Source: Haliscomenobacter hydrossis DSM 1100
GTDB lineage: Bacteria; Bacteroidota; Bacteroidia; Chitinophagales; Saprospiraceae
Direction: 5' to 3'
DNA: 64,000 bases
Assembly (NCBI RefSeq): GCF_000212735.1
Contig: NC_015510.1
Span: forward strand, 4,031,001 to 4,095,000
The first letter of the stretch is position 1, and each line of letters starts with the position of its first letter. A program made the translations under genes and the position numbers. The notes beneath the pieces were generated by a model. The model had not been told where the DNA came from. It made no database searches and saw nothing but the letters and a program-made list of their open reading frames with translations. Shown piece after piece: positions 43,961-51,124 of this stretch.

Positions 43961-45818
43961 TGCAATATTCACATATCTAAAGAGTTACTCAACTGATCCA
44001 TTCAAAGTCGATCGGCTGATAATCTCTGCATTTCTTTATTCTCTTGACCTGCAAAACACAGGCAATCAATTTTTGCAACAATATATCATTCAAAAAGAAG
44101 ATGACGATAATCAAAACCTTAAGGAATTTCTAAGCATCCACCTCTTTACCGAAATCGAGGAGCTTATTAGAGTTTTTGAATTTGTCATTTCTCCTGAAGA
44201 TAAAATTTTAACTGGTGCAATTTATACGCCCAAGAATATCCGTGATTATATTTTTGAGCAATGTTTTGAGCATACCGATGACTTGAACAATGTCAAAATT
44301 TGCGATCCAGCGTGTGGATGCGGTGGTTTTCTTTACACTGCTGCAAAAACTATTCACGATCAAACAGGTAAGAGCTATCAAACCATTTTTGTCGATAACA
44401 TTTACGGGCTGGATGTACAAATGTACGCCATAAACCGCTCCAAGCTTTTGTTAACACTTTTGGGTCTTACTGAAGGAGAAAACGCAGATTTCGAGTTCAA
44501 TCTTGATCTAGGTAATGCCCTTAATTTCAAGTGGGCTGGACACTATCCCAATTTTCAGGGATTTGATATTGTCGTAGGCAATCCGCCCTATGTCTGTTCC
44601 CGAAACATCGATGATGAATCCAAAGAGCTCATATTCGATTGGAAAGTAAGCGAATCAGGGCATCCTGATCTTTACATCCCCTTTTTCCAAATCGGGATAG
44701 AAAATCTTCGCCCTCAAGGTGTTTTGGGCTTTATTACCATGAACACCTTTTTCAAAAGTGTCAATGGTCGAGCATTAAGGCAATACTTTGAAGATCAAGC
44801 TTTGGCACTCAAAATTCTAGACTTTGGAGGAAATCAGGTTTTTCAAAATAAATCCACTTATACTTGCATTTGTATCATACGAAAGTGTGAATCTCAAACC
44901 GTGGAATACGCACAGGGAAACGAAGAATCACTAACTGAAAACGTACCGTTTCAACGTATCAGCTACAAAAGGCTCAATCATAAAAATGGGTGGAACTTAC
45001 AACAAAACGATTTGCTGAATCGAATTGAAGAAGCTGGCCCCGCATTCGGTGATTTGTATCGAACAAGAAATGGGATAGCCACTTTAATGAACCACATATA
45101 TATCTTCGATGGAGCAAGGGAAGATGAGGAGTTCTATTACCTGCAAAATGGAGCTGAGTACCCTATTGAAAAAGGAATCTGCAAAGAGATCATCAATCCC
45201 AATAAATTCACACAAGCTAAGTGTATAGATGAACTCCGGCAAAAAGCTATATTCCCTTATGAGTTTGATGCTGAAGGTGCTGCCAGACTGATTTCACAAG
45301 AAGATTTTAAAGACCGCTATCCTTGTGCCTATAGATACATGGAGGCTAAAAAGGACGTTTTAGCAAAACGTGACAAGGGGAAGGGCAAATACGAAAACTG
45401 GTATGCCTACGGCCGTAATCAGTCATTAGAAAAATACAGTAATAAACTCTTCTTTCCACATATTACACCGCATATTCCCCATTACACAATAAGCCAGGAG
45501 GAAGATTTGCTGTTTTATAATGGAATTGCAGTAGTATCTGAAGATGAAAAAGAACTCCATTTTCTAAAAAAACTAATGAGTTCTGATCTGTTCTGGTTTT
45601 ATGTGGTCAACTCCAGCAAACCCTACGGGTCGGGTTTTTTTTCATTGAGTAGAAACTACATCAAGAACTTTGGAATAGCTGAGTTTGCCGAGGATGAAAA
45701 AAGGGAGTTCATAGAATCTAATCAAGATCAAGCTAACGAAATTTTGGCTGACAAATACAAAGTTGCATTGCCGTTTTCAAAACTGAAGGTAATGCTCACT
45801 GAAACCCTAAGCTTTTAA
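43953..45818 (+). CDS. Eco57I/TaqI-class N6-adenine DNA methyltransferase
   Basis: A 621-residue methyltransferase. Motif I is D118-PACGCGGF (a Cys replaces the usual Ser or Thr of the AdoMet loop) and motif IV is N210-PPYV. The C-terminal 300 residues resemble the target-recognition half of Eco57I/TaqI-type enzymes (GSGFFSLSRNYIKNFGI). There is no PD-(D/E)XK nuclease motif at the N-terminus, so cutting is left to the HNH partner. The ATG at 43953 is used; an in-frame TTG two codons earlier is less likely. It would mark self DNA. Confidence 0.9.
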   Translation: MNNAIFTYLKSYSTDPFKVDRLIISAFLYSLDLQNTGNQFLQQYIIQKEDDDNQNLKEFLSIHLFTEIEELIRVFEFVISPEDKILTGAIYTPKNIRDYIFEQCFEHTDDLNNVKICDPACGCGGFLYTAAKTIHDQTGKSYQTIFVDNIYGLDVQMYAINRSKLLLTLLGLTEGENADFEFNLDLGNALNFKWAGHYPNFQGFDIVVGNPPYVCSRNIDDESKELIFDWKVSESGHPDLYIPFFQIGIENLRPQGVLGFITMNTFFKSVNGRALRQYFEDQALALKILDFGGNQVFQNKSTYTCICIIRKCESQTVEYAQGNEESLTENVPFQRISYKRLNHKNGWNLQQNDLLNRIEEAGPAFGDLYRTRNGIATLMNHIYIFDGAREDEEFYYLQNGAEYPIEKGICKEIINPNKFTQAKCIDELRQKAIFPYEFDAEGAARLISQEDFKDRYPCAYRYMEAKKDVLAKRDKGKGKYENWYAYGRNQSLEKYSNKLFFPHITPHIPHYTISQEEDLLFYNGIAVVSEDEKELHFLKKLMSSDLFWFYVVNSSKPYGSGFFSLSRNYIKNFGIAEFAEDEKREFIESNQDQANEILADKYKVALPFSKLKVMLTETLSF

Positions 45819-45838
45819 ACTTATGCAGTTCAAAGTAG

Positions 45839-46072
45839 TTACATCGAAACTACCTCCAACTGACTATTTTGTGCCTTAGCCCGTGCAGTAATCTGCTCCA
45901 ATTCAATGGCAGTGGAATCTTCAATCCATTCCTCGCCACATTGGGTACAGACTAAGGCAGGGACGTTTCGGACGACGATTAGACCCGATTTCAGGTCAAC
46001 AGCAAAAGTTGTGGTACCTTGCTCAACCCTTCCTGCACAGATAGGGCATTGAGTGGGAATATGTTGATGCAT
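45839..46072 (-). CDS. YgiT-type zinc-finger protein, putative antitoxin
   Basis: A 77-residue protein. Two CxxC pairs (CPICAGRV and CTQCGEEW) form the zinc finger of the MqsA/YgiT N-terminal type. There is no HTH domain after it, so DNA binding is not expected. The gene starts 3 bases after the DUF4258 gene, forming a toxin-antitoxin-like pair. A second, broken copy lies 500 bases to the right. Confidence 0.85.
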   Translation of the reverse strand: MHQHIPTQCPICAGRVEQGTTTFAVDLKSGLIVVRNVPALVCTQCGEEWIEDSTAIELEQITARAKAQNSQLEVVSM

Positions 46073-46075
46073 CGC

Positions 46076-46399
46076 TTACCTTTTTTTGGTTTTAAAATCG
46101 TCTTCAAAGATATTCAAGTCTGGCTCGTAAGTAGTAATGACAAAAACAACCTGGTTATTTTCATCAAATGACGTAACTACATGTAAGGGCCTATCCATAG
46201 AAAAGCCCAAAACCAGCATGCTAGGAAAGGGCTTATCTTCATCATAACGTTGAATCACTTCCCCATTGAGGAGCACTTGCAGTACTTCACCTCGAGAAAT
46301 GCCACGTTCAAGCATCTTTTCAAGAACATGCCGCCGCCACACTATGTTGCCTTCTTGCAGCGCTTTATTAAACAGTATTTTATCAAAGGGCGGTTCCAA
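46076..46399 (-). CDS. DUF4258 protein, putative toxin
   Basis: A 107-residue protein of the DUF4258 family: WRRHVLEKMLERGISRGEVL, then GEVIQRYDEDKPFPSMLVLG and RPLHVVTSFDENNQVVFVITTYEPD. The fold is believed to be RelE/BECR-like, with conserved R and H residues. Together with the downstream YgiT gene it forms a candidate type II toxin-antitoxin module. Toxicity is not proven for this pair. Confidence 0.82.
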   Translation of the reverse strand: MEPPFDKILFNKALQEGNIVWRRHVLEKMLERGISRGEVLQVLLNGEVIQRYDEDKPFPSMLVLGFSMDRPLHVVTSFDENNQVVFVITTYEPDLNIFEDDFKTKKR

Positions 46400-46540
46400 G
46401 ACTTATCAACAGATTTAAGGACGAAATGGATTCAGAATACCTCAATGGGTTTCTCAAAACTATGAAAAAACACTTAGAATGAGTGGGTTTCTGTCATTAA
46501 TTTCGTACAAAAAATCCTTTCTAGTGATCTCTCTGTTCAG

Positions 46541-46612
46541 GTTTTGGATGGGACTTGGAGGAGGGCGCGGCATCCAGCAGAAGTGTTGTTGATAGCAAGG
46601 CGGTAGAGGATC
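46541..46612. repeat. Imperfect direct repeat of 40064-40125
   Basis: This segment and 40064-40125 share TTTTGGATGGGAC, GGAGG-type runs, GCATCC and GTGTTGTTG/GTGTTGTGG blocks in the same order, at roughly 70% identity. They lie 6.5 kb apart on either side of the operon and toxin-antitoxin pair. I see no coding potential in either copy. Confidence 0.5.
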
Positions 46613-46677
46613 TTGCATAGGCGCGATTTCCAATTGAGTGTTTTGCATTTTTGCTAGTTCTGTAATCTGCTCTAATT
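46612..46677 (-). pseudogene. 3' part of a second YgiT-like gene, cut by IS5-family element
   Basis: The minus strand reads a stretch ending KMQNTQLEIAP, which aligns with the intact YgiT C-terminus AKAQNSQLEVVSM. DNA similarity with 45850-45905 is clear (TAATCTGCTCTAATT against TAATCTGCTCCAATT). The frame is cut at 46677 by an insertion sequence; the 5' part resumes at 48200. Confidence 0.7.
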
Positions 46678-48199
46678 GGTCGATCCTGATAAACCCTATT
46701 CCCTAATAGAACTTGATTAGAAGCTCCGTTGTGAAGAACTTCACCTCAAGCCCAAAATTGGCGCCTCAAGCCTCCTGAGGAGGTAGCATAAGTCTTGCCA
46801 GAGGTAAAAAATAAGCGCCCTGATCTCTCTGAGGCGGATTTTGAAGTTGTAAGCAGCGCCAGCCATCAAAGCATTGAAGGCATCCCCCAAGGTTCCGCTC
46901 AAGAAGTTACGATCCAGGCCAAAATCGCTTTTCAGATGGCCAATGGTCGGCTCGATGGCGGCTCTGGATCGGAATAATTGTCGAAGTATTTTCTTTTCCT
47001 TAGTACTCATCTTACTCGATCCCCTTGAAGGAGTTAATACCTGTGTGTCCCCAATTTTGGACCGACCTTTTCCTCCTCGATCGTAGACGACCTTTTTGGG
47101 CCGTTCGCCTCCCAATGGCTTAACGATTCGTTCCAGTTGTTCCAGAGTGGGTTCTATTGTGTCTCCATCATAGGGGTTACCCTCAAAGCACTTCATGGCT
47201 ACAATTACCCCTTTTTTCACCGTTCGGCTAACCGATACTTTGCAGCCGAACTCATACTTTTTATGCGTTTTGCCTTTGGCAATACAACTTACCTGGGGTT
47301 CATGAATGGAGTAGTATTTGTTCTTGTCGCCCCGCTTTTGCTTTAGTAGATCTTTGAAAAACAGAAGGTAAGGCGCATAGTATCCTCGTAATGAATCCGG
47401 TAATTTCGATTCTACCTCTCGCATTAAGCGCCCCGCAATAGTTCTTAGGCGTTTGAGCGCAGCCCTTCGCTTTTGTTCAATTCCTTTTTGCCGACTGGGG
47501 ACGGTAATCTGACGGCGCAACCGCTTTTCTTCCTTGTCGTAGGTTTGCTTCAACTTTATTTCACTATGCTTGGCGATGCGACGAGTCCAAAACAGAATTT
47601 TTGATGCTAGTTTTTGATCGGTGGGATAGGTGATGTTTTTCTCCTGAACGGTCGTGTCCATTTGTACCATCTCCGCTTTTTCTTCCCCCTTGTGCACCTT
47701 CACACTCAAAGTCAGGATTTTCTCTACTCCAGATTCGCCCACTCTTTTGCGGAACAGTACAAAGTCGGTCGGATCAAATGGTTTCCGTTTTTGAAAATAG
47801 GTCTCGCCTGTAAAATATTGCCAATACGGATTCTCGATCCACCGCGCAATCACTGATTCATCCGACTCATTGAACAATTGCTTGAGGATAAGCAACCCGG
47901 CTATTTTTCGAATCGGAACGCTGGGACGACCTTGGTCGGCATAAAAAGGCGAAAGCTCCTCTTCCAGCCATTTCCAGTCCAATTCCTTGGATAGCACAAC
48001 CAAGTCATGGTTCATATCGAGTAGTGTTTCGAGTCGTATTTCGCCTTTGCCAGGCCCTAAGCGTCCTAACATTTCTCCCAGTTTTTGACCTGAAAATCAT
48101 GATTCTTGATAGAAATATACCGCTTTATTCTTAATATACAAATTCTATGCCTTTGATTTACAGCAAGGTATTAGTCGATCCTGACTTTGTCATGGTCGA
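46678..48199. mobile_element. IS5-family insertion sequence, about 1.52 kb
   Basis: The ends are imperfect inverted repeats (left GGTCGATCCTGATAAA, right end reverse complement TCGACCATGACAAAG). TAATT (CTAATT including one flanking base) occurs just outside both ends (46672-46677 and 48200-48205), fitting a target duplication of 5-6 bp. A single transposase gene is inside. It split a YgiT-like gene. Confidence 0.75.
46741..48072 (-). CDS. IS5-family DDE transposase
   Basis: A 443-residue transposase with the N-terminal DUF772-like region (YADQGRPSVPIRKIAGLLIL, SDESVIARWIENPYWQYFTG). DDE residues are in MVQMDTTVQEK, KVVYDRGGKG and AAIEPTIGHLKSD. No frameshift is seen, so it may be functional. 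It has a basic C-terminus typical of the family. Confidence 0.88.
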   Translation of the reverse strand: MLGRLGPGKGEIRLETLLDMNHDLVVLSKELDWKWLEEELSPFYADQGRPSVPIRKIAGLLILKQLFNESDESVIARWIENPYWQYFTGETYFQKRKPFDPTDFVLFRKRVGESGVEKILTLSVKVHKGEEKAEMVQMDTTVQEKNITYPTDQKLASKILFWTRRIAKHSEIKLKQTYDKEEKRLRRQITVPSRQKGIEQKRRAALKRLRTIAGRLMREVESKLPDSLRGYYAPYLLFFKDLLKQKRGDKNKYYSIHEPQVSCIAKGKTHKKYEFGCKVSVSRTVKKGVIVAMKCFEGNPYDGDTIEPTLEQLERIVKPLGGERPKKVVYDRGGKGRSKIGDTQVLTPSRGSSKMSTKEKKILRQLFRSRAAIEPTIGHLKSDFGLDRNFLSGTLGDAFNALMAGAAYNFKIRLREIRALIFYLWQDLCYLLRRLEAPILGLR

Positions 48200-48290
48200 C
48201 TAATTCAATGGCAGTAGAATCTTTCCTCGACGCATTGTGTATAAACTGAGGCTATAACATTTCGAAGAGGAAGCAGTAATTCTTTTGAAT
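48200..48290 (-). pseudogene. 5' part of the interrupted YgiT-like gene
   Basis: CTAATTCAATGGCAGTAGAATCTT and the following bases resemble the region 45896-45990 of the intact YgiT gene (its CCAATTCAATGGCAGTGGAATCTT stretch), then decay with small deletions. Together with 46612-46677 it reconstructs a second copy of the antitoxin gene. The zinc-finger Cys codons are not all preserved. Confidence 0.6.
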
Positions 48291-48333
48291 CAAAAATGGA
48301 ACTTTTTGTATCTTTTCCGATGTTTCACGAAGT

Positions 48334-49767
48334 ATGAAAAGAATATATTTAGACTGGAATGTTGTAAGTAATCTCAAAAGAGAATCATATCAGAAGCTAA
48401 AAGAACTACTTTTAGACAAGAATTACAGCTTGTTAATACCTTATAGTTCAGCTCATTTTGATGACCTGATGAAGAGTAACATGGAAGGGAATGTCTATTT
48501 TAATCAAGACATGGAAAATCTAACAACTTTATGTGGGGATCATTTATTGACTTGGGATTTAAAATTAGGAATCATCCCTTCTAAATGCCTACTGGAAAAC
48601 TATCAAATAGATCACGTTGACAAAAAAGAATTATCCAAACATATGGATTTCAATTTTTTAGTTGAAGATTTAGATGAAGGATGTCAAGAATTAGGAATTC
48701 CCAGAATGGGAAACTTACTAAAAACGCTTTGGACATTTCATCCCACTGGAATTGAAATAACAGAAGAGAATTCTGGAATGCTAAAAAAGATGTTTCCAAA
48801 TCTGACTTCCGATTCTTCAATGTGGGATTTACTGCAAGATATTGGGCCATTTGCTCAGAAACTGATGCAAGACAGAGAGTATTACAAAGATTTTAGGAAA
48901 TCAATAAATGAATCCGGCTTTAAAGTTGAGGCTAATTCTGGTAATTGGGATGCGGAAGACGTAATCCATAATATTGACTCTTTTTTAATGAGGATGGGGG
49001 TAGATATGAGCTGTGTAGATTTAGCAACCACATCTTTTAAGGATGACGCTAAATCTAATACACATTATAATCGATTCACTTCAAGCTATAATATGCTTGA
49101 CATGATTGGTTATAAATCTGATAAACTACCAAAACAAACAGATAGTTTTCAAAATGTCGCAACCGATGGTGAGCATGCTTTTTTTGCTTCCTATTGTGAC
49201 ATTTTTGTTGTTGGGGATAAAAAACTAGCATCAAAGGCGCAAGTACTTTACCACGAATTTAATATTGATACTTTGATAGTGTCACCAGACGATTTTCAAG
49301 ATGATTTTGAAAATATTATTGGCAAAATTGGGAAAAACGATTTTGAGCTTCTAGAAGAAGTGGTAGCTGCGATGTCCTATGAATCTCCGATTGAATATCG
49401 CCCATCAACTGAAGATCATCCAGTGGAGGTGTCTGTATATAAGCTACCGTTCAAATACTTTGACTATTTTACACATGTTATTCACAGCATAGACTTTAAA
49501 GAAAAGGTCAATGTTTTAACCTTCATGTTCTCAGGTAAATATCAATCAAAATTTGCCTTTTTCACAGAGTTGGAGTCTTTGTTTGATCAAGCTACCAAAA
49601 GCTATGGAATTACTTTCGATGATTATGATTCTGTAAAGAATAAATTCGTGTATGATGATAATTTTGGAGGGGCTTATTGGTCAATGGGCAATATTTTTGT
49701 TCATTTAGGCAGACAAGAAGTGAATTCACTTCCCTCTATAAGCTTTTCTTGGCCAAATACTGAATGA
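48334..49767 (+). CDS. Large PIN-like domain protein
   Basis: A 477-residue protein that I cannot assign to a named family. The N-terminus MKRIYLDWNVVSNLK resembles the first acidic strand of PIN nucleases. About 260 residues later, TDGEHAFFASYCDIFVVGDKKLASKA matches the C-terminal PIN motif (D..HA..A, then GD..L..KA). The intervening helical region is longer than in ordinary VapC toxins, and about 150 residues follow the PIN part. No antitoxin gene is obvious. It may be an RNA or DNA nuclease of a defence type. A+T-rich like its neighbours. Confidence 0.65.
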   Translation: MKRIYLDWNVVSNLKRESYQKLKELLLDKNYSLLIPYSSAHFDDLMKSNMEGNVYFNQDMENLTTLCGDHLLTWDLKLGIIPSKCLLENYQIDHVDKKELSKHMDFNFLVEDLDEGCQELGIPRMGNLLKTLWTFHPTGIEITEENSGMLKKMFPNLTSDSSMWDLLQDIGPFAQKLMQDREYYKDFRKSINESGFKVEANSGNWDAEDVIHNIDSFLMRMGVDMSCVDLATTSFKDDAKSNTHYNRFTSSYNMLDMIGYKSDKLPKQTDSFQNVATDGEHAFFASYCDIFVVGDKKLASKAQVLYHEFNIDTLIVSPDDFQDDFENIIGKIGKNDFELLEEVVAAMSYESPIEYRPSTEDHPVEVSVYKLPFKYFDYFTHVIHSIDFKEKVNVLTFMFSGKYQSKFAFFTELESLFDQATKSYGITFDDYDSVKNKFVYDDNFGGAYWSMGNIFVHLGRQEVNSLPSISFSWPNTE

Positions 49768-49903
49768 GACAGCTACTATCCTGAAGCAACCCTCTCTTCT
49801 CCAACTTCCCACTCGTTCCTCCAATCTCCGTGCCACCTCTTTCAGCAAGCGAGCAAAGAAGAAAGAAATGCTTATCTTGAGAATCGTTTTAAACAACAAA
49901 AAG

Positions 49904-50308
49904 ATGAAAACTGAGCAAGCCTTGGCAATGATCAAGAATGGGGAAAGTTTGAAAGGCGTTGTACTTGAAGACCTAGATGCTGTTCAGGTGAGTGCTCGTG
50001 ACGCTTTATCCCTGGCACGTTCCGGCATTGTTATACCAGAACAAAATGTTTTTTATGATGATGCCGACATTGCATATGACGAAGAGATTGATGAGGTAGA
50101 ATGGTCAAATGAAAACCTCAACCTATCCTGGGAAGAAAAAGCCAAATTATTCAGCCAAAACAAGTACAAACCCATTACCCTAGAAATAACTACCAACGAT
50201 TTGGAGGTAGATACCTGGTTGCGTGAGAATCAGGAAAGATTAAGTGAAGTAATCAAGCCCATTGTCAAAAGTTTATTTGAAGCGGAGAAGATGATTAAAG
50301 TGAAATAG
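49904..50308 (+). CDS. Hypothetical acidic protein
   Basis: A 134-residue product from the ATG at 49904. The N-terminal 45 residues (MKTEQALAMIKNGE, then ARDALSLARSGIVIPE) look helical. A strongly acidic middle (DDADIAYDEEIDEVEW) follows and a helical C-terminus ends in KMIKVK. I recognise no family. A start 12 codons earlier is possible. It lies 136 bases after the PIN-like gene and could be a small partner of it, but this is only positional. Confidence 0.6.
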   Translation: MKTEQALAMIKNGESLKGVVLEDLDAVQVSARDALSLARSGIVIPEQNVFYDDADIAYDEEIDEVEWSNENLNLSWEEKAKLFSQNKYKPITLEITTNDLEVDTWLRENQERLSEVIKPIVKSLFEAEKMIKVK

Positions 50309-50323
50309 TAAGGACTTGATACC

Positions 50324-51082
50324 TCACTCCACATCCAACGCATCAATCTGCGCCTTATAATCCCCCGGCAGCAAAATACTTTTCAACAACCAGTCCATTT
50401 TCATCAATCTACTGATTTTATAAACCGGCACGACTGGAGTCAGCAGTGAAAAATCGCTAAAATGCAATAGCGCTTTCACTCGATCGGGAACCACCAGTTT
50501 TTGCCCTTCGATCAAAACTCGAAACCGCATAGCCCCCAGGTGTTTTTTATACTGTTGAAAAAGGTCGATGGTGAGGGTGCTTTGTTCCAGGTCTGCGGCT
50601 AAATGTGCTGCTCTTACGGGTAGCCATTCCGCATAGGTACTGGGCAGTTCTTTTAAACCCATCCGTTCGCCTAAGCGAAAAAAAACGTCATAGACATCCT
50701 CTTTTTCGGCCTCACTTAACTTTCGTTCCAGCAGCTCATAAGCGGCAATCGAATAATAAATGAGCATAAACAGCACATCGCGATAAGCCCAGTCGGGGAT
50801 TTGTGCGCCCCGTTTTTTTTCCACAACCTCGTGGATTTGCCGCATCGAGTCAATGGCAGCATGGGCTCCCTCCAAAGGAGCAAAAACGATTCTCCTGGCG
50901 TATTGAACGGTAGAAAACAGCCTGCCTAAAGGGTCGGAAGGCAGCCTGCCCGTAAAGTACAGCCAATCCACCGCCTTATTCAAGGCAAATTCAGCAGCAG
51001 CACCCGCAAAGATGAAGAGGATGGTGTCGCTTTTGCCCCAAATTTGCCTGACGACAGAATTTTTTTCAACAAAGTACTGCAT
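50324..51082 (-). CDS. MpaB/DUF2236-type oxygenase family protein
   Basis: A 252-residue protein with the layout of the MpaB/rubber-oxygenase (DUF2236) family: an N-terminal WGKSDTILFIFAGAAAEFAL region, DPLGRLFSTVQYARRIVFAP, IHEVVEKKRGAQIPDWAYRDV with its conserved His, and a long helical remainder. Members are haem-containing oxygenases in studied cases; whether haem binds here is not shown. It lies 42 bases after the glpD stop, in the same direction. Confidence 0.75.
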   Translation of the reverse strand: MQYFVEKNSVVRQIWGKSDTILFIFAGAAAEFALNKAVDWLYFTGRLPSDPLGRLFSTVQYARRIVFAPLEGAHAAIDSMRQIHEVVEKKRGAQIPDWAYRDVLFMLIYYSIAAYELLERKLSEAEKEDVYDVFFRLGERMGLKELPSTYAEWLPVRAAHLAADLEQSTLTIDLFQQYKKHLGAMRFRVLIEGQKLVVPDRVKALLHFSDFSLLTPVVPVYKISRLMKMDWLLKSILLPGDYKAQIDALDVE

Positions 51083-51124
51083 ACATTTTCACCGTTAGTT
51101 GTTCAATCACGAACAGGTTTAGAC

